A stretch of DNA of 64,000 nucleotides from the NCBI RefSeq assembly GCF_036017065.1, contig NZ_JAYXHR010000002.1, positions 1,488,001-1,552,000 of the forward strand. Direction: 5' to 3'. Source of the DNA: Uliginosibacterium sp036017065. GTDB taxonomy: Bacteria; Pseudomonadota; Gammaproteobacteria; Burkholderiales; Rhodocyclaceae. The position numbers were made by a program, and so were the translations under genes. The notes beneath the pieces are model-generated. The model was not told where the DNA came from. It did not search any database and was given only the letters and a program-made list of their open reading frames with translations. The stretch's first letter is position 1; the number at the start of each line of letters is the position of its first letter. Shown piece by piece: positions 17,992 through 27,800 of the stretch.

Positions 17992-18478
17992 GATCGGAAT
18001 GCCTTCTGGAGGAGGGAGCAGCGCGGGCGGGCAAGCAAGGCCGGCCTGCTGCAGGGGTGGGCGAGTATATCGCAGCTCCCGTTCCTGCCCTTGCTCCAGC
18101 GCAGCAATGTCGGCATTCGCAACCGTATGGAACCCCCGTCTGGCACGACGTTTCGTGGATACACCTGGACCTGGCCCAGCCTAACCCTGCTGTGTGACGT
18201 CTTTGCAGCGGCGTTGTTCCGGCGTGGTGCTTGCCATCACGCCGGCGGAAGTCCGGAACCGCGCGATGCCGCCCGCGGAATGCCGGGCGAGCCCCGGCCT
18301 GCCAAATAGCTAAACGTGCACCTGTGCATGCCGCGCCCCGCCATGAGGGGCTTGCAGCTTGCCGGCCGCCTGCATGAAAACGTTTTTCACACACTTCCGG
18401 CGCAGCATCGCTTTGCGGTAACCTTCGCCATCCAGTTTGCCGGGCCATGCGCAGCCCGGCCGCCCCAGGGGGAGTTCA
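17992..18478. other. Divergent intergenic region between fabA and the response regulator
   Basis: This 487-base interval holds no frame that looks like a gene. On the - strand, TATACT (positions 18064-18069) is a -10-like element about 73 bases before fabA, but no good -35 was found. On the + strand, an inverted repeat GCCGGGC (18439-18445) and GCCCGGC (18454-18460) lies just before the response-regulator ribosome-binding site. The length suggests that both genes are individually regulated, but no known operator was recognised. Confidence 0.55.
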
Positions 18479-19123
18479 GTGAATCCATTCGCCCGCAACA
18501 TCCTGTTGGTTGACGACCATGCCCTGCTGCAGCACGCCTTGTCGGCGATGCTGGAGTCGCAGTTGAACGGCGGCGAGATCGTCTGTGCGGCAACCGGACA
18601 GGAAGCGGTAAGCGCCTTGCGCAGCGGCCGCAGTTTCCACCTCGTCCTGCTCGATCTCAAATTGCCCGACAGCGACGGCCTGCGTCTGCTGACGCTGCTG
18701 CGGCGCGAGGCGCCCGGCGTGCCGGTCGCGGTGTTCTCCGGCCAGGATGCGCCGATCTATCGCCAGCTTGCCCGCGAGGCGGATGTCGATGGCTTCCTCA
18801 GCAAGTCGATGGCACCGGCGGCCCTGGTGGAAGGGGTCAAGACCCTTCTTGGCGGCCGGCGCTTCTTCGATGACGCGGGCCAGCGCAATGCCGCCGGCGA
18901 CAACCGCGTCCGTCCCAAGCTCAGCCCCAAGCAGGAGCGCGTGCTGTGCTGCCTGATGGAAGGCCTGTCGAACAAGGAGATCGCGCAGAAGCTCGATCTC
19001 TCCGAACGCACGGTCAAGATGCACCTCACCTCGGTCTACCAGGTGCTGGGCGTGAACACCCGCTCGCAGGCCATCCTGGTTGGCCAGACCCTGAATCTCT
19101 CGATGCCGGACGAAGACAGCTAG
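18479..19123 (+). CDS. NarL/LuxR-family response regulator
   Basis: This is a 214-residue two-component regulator. The receiver domain has the acidic pair D12/D13, phosphoacceptor D59 in LLDLKLPDSDG and K109 in FLSKS. The C-terminal LuxR-type helix-turn-helix (about residues 146-200) shows LSPKQERVLCCLMEGLSNKE and the recognition region LSERTVKMHLTSVYQ. The start is the GTG at 18479, behind a very strong GGGGGAG ribosome-binding site; upstream in-frame codons lack one. A 7-bp hairpin sits just before it. The histidine kinase follows after nine bases, so the two probably form a pair. Confidence 0.9.
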   Translation: MNPFARNILLVDDHALLQHALSAMLESQLNGGEIVCAATGQEAVSALRSGRSFHLVLLDLKLPDSDGLRLLTLLRREAPGVPVAVFSGQDAPIYRQLAREADVDGFLSKSMAPAALVEGVKTLLGGRRFFDDAGQRNAAGDNRVRPKLSPKQERVLCCLMEGLSNKEIAQKLDLSERTVKMHLTSVYQVLGVNTRSQAILVGQTLNLSMPDEDS

Positions 19124-19132
19124 GACAAGGCC

Positions 19133-20011
19133 ATGCCCATCGAGGCCGCCCGCGCGCGCGTGCTGAACTGGCTGCTCCTGCTGGGCGTGGCCGGCATCGT
19201 GGTGGTGGTGGCCGGTCTGGTGGCAGACCTGGACATCCTGGTGTGGCTGGGCCTGATCGGCGCGGCATGCGGCATCGGCCTCGCCTGGTCGGGGCTGCAG
19301 ACCGACGGCGAGGACGAGACCCCGTCTCCCGCGGTCACGCTGCAGGAGGCCGCCGCCAGCGAGGACGTACGCTTCATCTCCACCGCCGGCCACGACCTGC
19401 GCCAGCCCATCCAGGCCATTTCCCTGTTCGCAGCCACGCTGGCGGCGCACCCGCTGCCGGAAAACACCCGCAAGCTGGTCGGCCAGCTCGACGAAGCGGC
19501 GGTCGCCTTGTCCGAGCTTTTCGAAGCCGTCATCGCGTATGCCAAGGCCGAGTCCGGCCGCCTGGAACTCGCCGTGCAGTCGATGCCGGTCGGCGACGTG
19601 CTGGCCGCCGCGGTGGCCGCGAACCTCGAGGATGCCCATGAGCGCGACCTGCATCTGCGCCAGGTGGCGTCCGGCATGTTGCTGCGCGCCGATCCGGTCC
19701 AGCTGCAGCACGCGCTGACGGCGCTCGTTCAGCATGCCCTGCGCACGACTGTGCGCGGCGGCGCGGTGCTCGGTTGCCGTCGTCGTGGCGCATGGGTGGC
19801 CATCGAACTGTGGGACAGCGGTAACGGCCTGCAGCCCGAGCAGGTCGGCAAGGCGCTGACGCCCTTTGCCGCATGCTGGCAGTCCCTGGCGGATCGGGGG
19901 CTGGGGCTGGCGCGGACTGCGAGGGTGGCGGGCCTGATGGGTGGGGAGATGCAGGTGGCCAGCCGGCCGGGGCGTGGCACCGTGTACCGCATCCTGTTGC
20001 CGCGGGCCTGA
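19133..20011 (+). CDS. Membrane histidine kinase with a degenerate N-box
   Basis: The 292-residue protein has two hydrophobic segments (about 12-32 and 36-53) with almost no periplasmic loop, so it probably senses within the membrane or cytosol. The HisKA helix carries H87 in AGHDLRQPIQA. The ATPase domain has DSGNGL (228-233) and RGLGLA (255-260). The N-box is altered: in the stretch DPVQLQHALTALVQHALR, the positions usually held by asparagines are T197 and H201. The second asparagine normally binds magnesium with ATP, so activity may be reduced or changed. It is probably the partner of the preceding regulator. Confidence 0.85.
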   Translation: MPIEAARARVLNWLLLLGVAGIVVVVAGLVADLDILVWLGLIGAACGIGLAWSGLQTDGEDETPSPAVTLQEAAASEDVRFISTAGHDLRQPIQAISLFAATLAAHPLPENTRKLVGQLDEAAVALSELFEAVIAYAKAESGRLELAVQSMPVGDVLAAAVAANLEDAHERDLHLRQVASGMLLRADPVQLQHALTALVQHALRTTVRGGAVLGCRRRGAWVAIELWDSGNGLQPEQVGKALTPFAACWQSLADRGLGLARTARVAGLMGGEMQVASRPGRGTVYRILLPRA

Positions 20012-20075
20012 ATGCTTGCGGCTCACGTGCCGCTGGCCCGCTGGCGTGGCGCCCATGCAGTTCGAGACAGCAACG

Positions 20076-20103
20076 AAAAAGCCCGCATCGATGCGGGCTT
20101 TTT
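20076..20103 (+). terminator. Bidirectional rho-independent terminator (kinase/dolP)
   Basis: The perfect palindrome GCCCGCATCGATGCGGGC at 20081-20098 is flanked by five As on the left and a T run on the right. It lies between the convergent histidine kinase and dolP genes and can terminate both. Confidence 0.9.
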
Positions 20104-20135
20104 CATGGGGGCAGCGGCCAGGCCAGCCGCGGCGA

Positions 20136-20822
20136 CTACATCGTGCCGCCACCATCCTTGCGGCCACCGTCGGTGCCGCTCGCGTCCGGTTTCGGTGGTG
20201 GCGGATCGAGCCGCTTCGCCTGCTCCGGCGTGATGACCTCGAAGGCATGCACCACCTTGCTGACCGCGCGGGTGTTGCGGGCGATCTCCACGGCCGAGTC
20301 GGCTTCCTTCTGGGTGACCAGGCCCATCAGATACACCACGTTGGATTCGGTCACCACCTTGATGTTGTTGGCGCTGACGTCCTTGCTGTCGATCAGGCGT
20401 CCCTTCACCAGCGTGGTGATGGCGGTGTCATTGCCGTACTTCTGCATGGAGCTGTTGACCGGCGGTGCCACCACCACCAGGTCGTTCACCACGTTGCGCA
20501 CATTGGGAATGCCGCGGATCGCCTGCTCGATGCCACTGCGGGCTTCGTCGCTGTCCACCCGACCGGTCAGCAGCACCCAGCGGTTGAACGAGGTCACCGA
20601 GGCACTGGCGCGTGCGCCGTACTTCGACTTGATCTCGCTGGCGCCCTTCACCTCGATCTCGCTGTCCTCCAGCTGTACGCCGTAGCTGCGGCGATCGAGG
20701 GATGCCGTCACGCCGGTCGCCGCGCCAGCCACCACGACGGGGAAACATCCTTGCAGCAAGGGCAACACGCACAGCCCGGCCAGCAGGCCGAAGCGTTGCA
20801 ACGGACTCAGAATTCGACTCAA
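20136..20822 (-). CDS. dolP: BON-domain outer-membrane lipoprotein, DolP/YraP-like
   Basis: DolP-family lipoproteins support outer-membrane integrity. The 228-residue protein has a signal peptide with the lipobox LLQGC (Cys26), then two BON domains, at about residues 50-115 and 130-195. The tail is Pro/Asp/Gly-rich. The best start is a TTG at 20822 that overlaps the diaA stop as TTGA (20819-20822) and follows GGGAGAAGAG; an ATG 39 bases upstream would give a poor signal peptide. The diaA-dolP order is the same as in E. coli, which supports the assignment. Confidence 0.85.
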   Translation of the reverse strand: MSRILSPLQRFGLLAGLCVLPLLQGCFPVVVAGAATGVTASLDRRSYGVQLEDSEIEVKGASEIKSKYGARASASVTSFNRWVLLTGRVDSDEARSGIEQAIRGIPNVRNVVNDLVVVAPPVNSSMQKYGNDTAITTLVKGRLIDSKDVSANNIKVVTESNVVYLMGLVTQKEADSAVEIARNTRAVSKVVHAFEVITPEQAKRLDPPPPKPDASGTDGGRKDGGGTM

Positions 20823-21412
20823 GACTCTTCTCCCATCAGCAAACAATCGATGCCATCGCACAGGCAGTGCAGTGCGAGGGTCTGCAGTTCCACCGCGCGC
20901 GCAAGACGCGTCGCCGGCACCTGTATGTGGACGTCCTGATCCCCGAGGAGTTCGCGGGCGCTTTCGAAGGCCAGGGCGTCGAGCAACACGACGGTGATCT
21001 CGCGCTGGTGCGCCGCGTCGATCACCGTGGCGAGTGCGCCGATGTCGCCGGCGCCGCCGATGGCCAGCAGCACGTCGCCGGCGTGCCCCAGCGCGCGCAG
21101 CGGCTTGGCGAAGACCTCGTCCGGCGTATAGCGCGCCATGCCGGTAGATAGGGTCGTGGCGTCGCCGGCCAGCAGCAGGGCGGCGAGTTCAGGGCGTTCG
21201 CGTTCGAGGTGGCCGGTGAGCAGGGCGCAGCCATACTGCGCCAGCGCCAGGCTGGTGCCCTGGCCGCAGACCAGCAGTTTGCCGTTGCCGAGCAGGCTGC
21301 TGACGATCAGTTCTATGGCTGCGGCAATCGGTGCCGCAAGGGGTTCGACGGCAGTCTCGATGCTGCGGGCGCTGGCCTCGAACTGCTGCGCGACGCGTGC
21401 GATGAGGTCCAT
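20819..21412 (-). CDS. diaA: SIS-domain DnaA-associating protein, DiaA-like
   Basis: The 197-residue protein is a single SIS (sugar isomerase) domain. It resembles E. coli DiaA across its length, with GNGKLLVCGQGTS, the segment ALGHAGDVLLAIGGAGD and the C-terminal LHCLCDGIDCLL. DiaA binds DnaA and times initiation of replication; the related GmhA is a sedoheptulose-7-phosphate isomerase. The dolP gene downstream favours DiaA. In E. coli yraN and lpoA lie upstream, but here the adhesin gene occupies that side. Confidence 0.82.
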   Translation of the reverse strand: MDLIARVAQQFEASARSIETAVEPLAAPIAAAIELIVSSLLGNGKLLVCGQGTSLALAQYGCALLTGHLERERPELAALLLAGDATTLSTGMARYTPDEVFAKPLRALGHAGDVLLAIGGAGDIGALATVIDAAHQREITVVLLDALAFESARELLGDQDVHIQVPATRLARAVELQTLALHCLCDGIDCLLMGEES

Positions 21413-21451
21413 GCGCGATCCGACGTGACACTTCAGATGGCGCGCATGGTA

Positions 21452-21483
21452 GCACGCGACCCGGATCGCTCCGGGCCGCGTGC
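21452..21483 (-). terminator. Stable hairpin after the adhesin stop codon
   Basis: Reading the - strand, 13-base arms (GCACGCGGCCCGG and CCGGGTCGCGTGC, one G-U pair) enclose six bases, 17 bases after the adhesin stop. No T run follows, so it may be a weak terminator or a 3'-end stabiliser rather than a classical rho-independent terminator. Confidence 0.5.
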
Positions 21484-21500
21484 ACTCAGGCAGCGCTGCA

Positions 21501-21869
21501 TCAATCCGTCTGCAGTTTGTTGTTGTTCAGCAGGTTCTGGATGATGGTGTTGTCGTTCAGCGTACCGCCGCCGGTGAGATCCACGCCCTGCAGCACGATG
21601 GTCTGGTCGACCGCGCCAGTGTTGTAGCCGCTGGAGAAGCCGCCACTGCTGCTGATCTGGACGGTGGTGTTGCCGCCACTGGTCTCGAAGTGCAGGTAGT
21701 TGCTCAGCGTGCCCGGGTTGGTGCCGGTGTGCTGTTCGCCCTGCAGCAGGTCACGCAGGTCGAGGACATCACCGCCGGCAGCCGGGCTGGCGTTGTTGAA
21801 GTCGGTGATCGTGTCGATCGCCGGCGTGCCGGGCGCGCCGCGGTCGGCCAGGGTCCACACGAAGACATC
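21501..21869 (-). other. Adhesin C-terminal type I secretion region
   Basis: The last 120 or so residues follow the RTX repeats. They contain SDVFVWTLADRG, DTITDFN and DVLDLRDLL, the pattern of the C-terminal target domain found in large RTX adhesins (VCA0849-like subclass), and end in an Asn/Leu-rich helix. This region is recognised by the ABC transporter and membrane-fusion protein. Confidence 0.85.
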
Positions 21870-24800
21870 CGATCCGGTGCCACCGGTCAGCGTGTCGTTG
21901 CCGGCTCCCCCCACCAGGCGGTCGTTGCCGGCGCCACCGTCCAGCACGTCGTTGCCGGCGCCGCCGAACAGGAAGTCGTTGCCGTCGCCACCGTACAGGG
22001 TGTCATTGCCCAGGCCGCCGTCGAGCAGGTCATGGCCGGCCAGTCCGCTCAGCGTGTCGTTGCCGTCCAGGCCGAACAACTGGTCGTTGATCGCCGACCC
22101 GGTCAGCGTGTTGCCGGCATCGTCGCCCGCCGTCGCGTTGTTGTAGCTGCGCAGCGTCAGCGTGGAGCTGGAGGTGTCGCCGTCGCTGTCGGTCAGCGTG
22201 TAGCCGATCTCGGTCGGCGCGATGACCGTGGTCGAGGCGTCGTCGTTGATGTGCTGGAAGCGCAGGTCGGTGATGCGCGCCTCCGCATCGCTGGACGCCT
22301 GCACCTCGATGCGACCGACGTTGCTGTACTGCGAAGGCAGCGTCACCAGCCCTTCCGACTGGCTGACGAAGGTGCCCAGCAGGTGGCCGTCGATGTGGTA
22401 GATCGCGTAGGACAGCGAGGTGCTGCCGCCCACGCTGGCCGTGTCGCCGAGGTTGCTGTTGTCGACGTTGACCGTGAAGCTGATGCCTTCCACACCGTGC
22501 ATGTGGATCGCCGTGCTGAAGGTGAAGATCATCGTCTCCAGCCCGTCGATGCTGCGGTTGTTGGTGTCGCTGTTGCTGCTGGTGGCGGAGCTCGCCACGC
22601 CGCGGCCGGTCACGCCGGCGCCGTCGTTGCTGGTGCCGGAGGGGTTGTAGTAGGTGATCGTGGCGGCGTTGCCGTTCTCGTCGCGGCCGCTCACGCTGAC
22701 CCCGGTGGTGGATACCGGCGCGCTGTTCAGGTTCACCGTGGTGGTGGTGTCGACGCCCGGGTTCGGGCGGCTGGCCGTCGGCGGCGCGTAGTTGTAGTAG
22801 CCGTCACGGTTGAACACCAGGCTGCTGCCGTTGCTGGCGTGCGTCCAGGTGAGCTGGCCGTTGCTGACGGTATAGGTGCCACCCAGTGCGCTGGTCGATC
22901 CGGCGTTGGTGGTGAGGTTGAAGGTCTGGCCCTGGAACACGATGGAGCTGACGCGCGCGCCATCCACCGCCGTGTCGGCGCCGGGGCCCCTGGACGTGAA
23001 GTCCGTGGTCAGCGTGCCTTCGTTCAGGCCGCTGTCAGTGCCCAGGCCGCTGACGACGTTGCCGGAGTACGAAGTGCTGTTCGGCGTCAGGGTGTCGAAG
23101 TCCGGACGCGCCACCGGCTTGCCGTCGACGATGCTGAAGTTCAGGTTGGTCGCCGGCGTCACGTCACCGTCACCGTCGCGCGCCACGAAGGACAGCGAGA
23201 AGCGGTCGCCTTCGGATGCCGCGCTGCCGGTGTAGTAGGTGTAGTTGCCGGTCGCGAAGTTGAAGTTCAGCGTGCCGTAGGTGAAGCCGCGGGCCGAGGT
23301 CAGCGACAGCGTGTCGCCGGTGATCGGCGATCCGCTCGGGTAGCCACCGGTCCAGCTGATCTGGTTGGTGCTGGCGTTGTACGTGAAGGTGACGTTGGCA
23401 TTCGGCACGCCGTCCGCGTTGGTGTCCAGCTGCAGCGTGACGGACTGGATATAGCCACCGTCCGCGCCCAGCGCGCTGCCTACGCCGCTGCTGGCACTGC
23501 CCACCACGTTGCCGCCGTAGGCGACCGGCACCGAGTTGGTCAGCGTCGCCGACAGGTCGTTGAGGTCCGGCACGATGATGGCCGAATCGCGGCTGCCGCT
23601 GTTGTCCGCATCCACGTTGTGGATGGTGTTGAGCGCAGCCGAGCTGGCGATGCCGGTACCCACGCCGATGGCATAGGACTTCACGCCGTTCGCACTGGTG
23701 AAGCTGTCCCAGCTGCTCACCGCGGTGTTGGTGTTGCCGCTGGTGGGCGCACCGTCGGAGATGAAGTACGAGATGTTCGTCGTGCTGCTGCCCGGCGTAC
23801 CGAAGGCGGTGCGCGCGGACGCCAGGCCGGCCTCGTAGTTGGTGCCGCCGGTGGAGGACACGTTGATGGCGTTGATGGCGGCGATCAGCGTGGCCTTGTC
23901 GGTGTAGGCGCTGCCACCGTTGAGGATGGTGCCGGTCGGGCCGAAGGTGACGATCTTCACCGCCACGCTGGATGCCTGGTCGAAGTACTCCGTTACCAGG
24001 TCGATCATGGCCTGCTTGGCGAGGTCCAGGCGCGTGCTGACGCTCGTGCTGCCGTCGGCGTTCTCGTCCTGGATCTGGCCGCCGGCTTCCGCCAGCGTCA
24101 TGCTGCGGGAGATGTCCAGCACCAGCACCAGGTTGTAGGACGGCATGTTCGACTCGGTGACTTCCACCTCGCGCGTGAAGGCCTGCGGACGGTCATCGAC
24201 GATGGTGACCTGCAGGCTGGCCGTGCCGAGGTTCGAGGTGTAGCTGATGGCACTGGTCAGGCTGTTGTTGTTGGCCACCGCGCTGTGGTTGGCCGGGTTC
24301 AGCAGGGTGTAGGTGTAGTCGCCCACGCCGGCACCGGTCACGTCGACCACCACGTTGCCGACGGTCACACCGCCCACCACATGGTTGTAGCCGACATAGC
24401 CGGCGCGCGCGTCGGTGTCGTTGGCCGAGCCATCGGTCACGCCGCCCACGCTGGAGATGGACACGCCACCCACGCCGTCGTTGGACAGCAGGTTGCCGCT
24501 GATGACGCGGTTGCCGCCACCGGTGCCGCCGGACAGCGCGCTCTCATGCACCGTGATCAGGTCGTTGTTGGCCTGGTAGGTGGTGATGCTGGCCGTCGCG
24601 GTGCTGGTCTGGCCGTTGCTGTCGGTGATGGTGTAGGTGAAGTTGCCGGTGCCGGTGCTGCTCGGCGTGTAGGTCCAGGTGCCGTTGCCATTGTTCACCA
24701 GCGTGCCGCCGGAAGCGGTGCTCACGCCGGTGATGGTGGCGCCGTCGTACAGCGTGTCGTTGGCGAGCAACTGGCCGCTGGTGATGGTGATCGGCGTTCC

Positions 24801-27800
24801 CATCTGGGTGTTGAAGTTGTCGTTGGCGGCCACCGGCGTGCCGGCGCTGTAGACCGTCAGGTTCACCGTGGTGGTGGCCGAGCCGCCGAGGGCCTCGGTG
24901 CTGGTCACGCTGGCGGTCAGCGTCATCGATGCGGTGCCGGTCGGCACGTTCATCGTCAGGCCTGCCAGTTGGGCCGGGGTCAGCACCCAGGTGCCGGCGC
25001 TGGGCGAGGAGCCGGCGCTGAAGGTCACGCCACTGGCCAGGCCGGTGATGGTGATGCTCGACAGCGTTTCGCTGCCGTCCACGTCGGTCAGCGCCGTAGC
25101 CAGGTTGACCGGCCAGGTGTCGTAGACCGTCGTCGTGACCGAGGTGCTGCCGCTGAAGCTCGTGCCGTCACCGAAGATGATGTCCTCGATGTTGTTGGCC
25201 ACGCCCCAGCTCTTGCCGGTGGCGTTGTCGGTGATCACCACGTTGTCGTAGCCGTTGTAGGCGCCGTTGTGGTCGGTCGCGTAGGTGATGGTGTAGGCGC
25301 TGCGTGGCTTCTCCAGCACGATGTAGTCGCGCGCATCGGTCGCCAGCGCGCCGTTGCCGTTCACGCCGTTCACGTTCGACGACTGGGTGAACACGAAGAT
25401 GTCGCCCAGTGCCGTCGTGCCGTTGGCATTGCCGCCGGAGGATGCGAAATCCGCCGTCTGCCACAGGCGCTGGCCGCTGCTGATCTGCACCACGCCGTCG
25501 ATGATGGTGAAGCCACCGCTGGTGCCGGAACCGCCGGCGACGGTGATCTGCGTGTGCGTCACCGGTACGCCGGAGGTCATGCTCAGCGTCGGGGCGTCCG
25601 CCACCGGCGTGATGTCCACCCGCATGGTCGCGGTGTTGCCGGTGGCGTTGGCGGCGGAGCCGTCGACCGGCGTGTAGGTGAAGCTGGCGTAGTCGGCCTG
25701 GCGGTTGCCGGTGCTGCTGCCGCCATAGCCGTCGGCGCCGGATTCGTTGCTGTCCGGCACGAAGCGCAGTCGGCCCGCGGCGATGTCCGCCTGCGAGACG
25801 AGCTGGTTCAGCGTGGCGCTGACCCAGGTGCTGCCGTTGTAGTACTGCAGCACGCCGTCGGCCGGCAGGCTGCCGATGCGGATGGCCGGTGCCGGGCCGC
25901 TGTCCACGTCGGTGACGTTGAACTGCGCCCACGAGAACACCAGCGGCGAATCCTCGGTGCCGCTCACCGCGCCGCCGGTGGTGGTGGGGGCGTCGTTCAC
26001 CGCAGTGACCGTGATGTTCAGCGTCGAGGTGTCGCCGCTGGAACCATCGGTCATCGTGTAGGTGATGGTCGGCACCGTGCCGTTGTAGTTCGTGACCGGC
26101 GTGAAGGTGTAGTTGCCGTTGGCCGCGATGTTGATCGTGCCCACGCCGCTGATGGTCGCCGTCTGGCCCGCGTTGAACGTGCCGGACACGCCGGCTACCA
26201 CGAAGCTGGTCACCGTGACCGGGCCATCCACGCTGCTGGTGCCCGTCAGCACGCTGCCGGTGGCAACCGAGTCCTCGGCGATGGTGACGGTCTCGTTGGC
26301 GTCGGTGAAGGCGTCGTCCACCGGGGTGACGGTGATGTTCAGCGTGTTGGTGGCGCTGCTGGTGCCATCGGTAGCCGTGTAGGTCACCGTCGGCACGCTG
26401 CCGTTGTAGTTGGCCGCCGGGGTGAAGGTGTAGCTGCCGTTGCTGTTCATCACCAGCACGCCCACACCGGCCAGCGTGGCGGTGCCGGAGCCGCCTGCGG
26501 CGACCGTGTAGGTCGTGCCATTGACGACGAACTGCGACACACGCAGCGGGCCGTCCGGATCGCTGTCGTTGGTGAGCACGTTGCCGCCACTGGCGCCGGA
26601 GTCTTCCGCGATGCTCAGCGTGTCCGCTGCCGTCACGGTGGGGTCGGCCACCGGCGTCACGTTCAGCGTCAGCGTGCTGGTGGTCGTCACCGTGCCATCG
26701 GACACGGTGTAGGTTACGACCGGCACGGCGCCGTTGTAGTTGGCGGCCGGCACGAAGCTGTAGCTGCCGTTGCCGTTGAGGGTCAGCGCGCCGACGCCGG
26801 AGATGGTCGCCGTCTGGCCTGCGGTGAAAGTGCCTGTCACACCGGCCACGGTGAATTGCGTGACGGTCAGCGTGTTGCCATCGACATCGCTGTCGTTGGC
26901 CAGCACGCCGTTGGCGGCGGTCACCGTCAGCGTGGTGTCCTCGGCCGTGGTGTTCGTGTCGGCCTGGGCCACCGGTGCGTCATTCACCGCGGTGACGGTG
27001 ATGTTCAGCGTGCTGGTGGCGGAGCTGGTGCCATCGGTAGCCGTGTAGGTCACCGTCGGCACGGAGCCGTTGTAGTTCGCGGCCGGCGTGAAGGTGTAGG
27101 TGCCGTTGCTGTTCATCACCAGCACGCCGACACCGGCGAGCGTCGCGGTGTTGGAACTGCCCGATGCGACTGCGTAGGTCGTGCCATTGACGACGAACTG
27201 CGACACACGCAGCGGGCCATCCGGGTCGCTGTCGTTGCCCAGTACGTTGCCGCTGGTGGTGCCGGAGTCTTCGGCGACGGTCAGCGTGTCCGGTGCCGTC
27301 ACGGTGGGGTCGGCCACCGGCGTCACGTTCAGCGTCAGCGTGCTGGTGGTGGTGACCGTACCGTCGGACACTGTGTAGGTCACGACCGGTACCGCACCGT
27401 TGTAGTTGGCGGCCGGCACGAAGCTGTAGCTGCCGTTGCTGTTGAGGGTCAGGGTGCCGACGCCGGTGATGGTCGCCGTCTGGCCCGCGGTGAAAGTGCC
27501 TGCCACGCCGGCCACGGTGAATTGCGTGACGGTCAGCGTGTTGCCATCGACATCGCTGTCGTTGGCCAGCACGCCGTTGGCAGCCGTCACCGTGAGCGTG
27601 GTGTCTTCGGCCGTGGTGTTGGTATCGGCCTGGGCCACCGGTGCGTCATTCACCGGTGTCACGGTGATGTTCAGCGTGTTGGTGGCGCTGCTGGTGCCGT
27701 CGGTGGCGGTGTAGGTCACCGTCGGCACGCTGCCGTTGTAGTTGGCGACCGGCGTGAAGGTGTAGCTGCCGTCGCTGTTCATCACCAGGGTGCCGACACC

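Noticed and set aside
17663..18448. A 261-residue - frame over fabA and its upstream region
   Set aside because: It overlaps fabA in another frame and has no family features; the intergenic part shows no ribosome-binding site for it.
18476..20248. A 590-residue frame opposite the two-component genes
   Set aside because: It covers the regulator, the kinase, a terminator and part of dolP, and its composition is that of a shadow frame.
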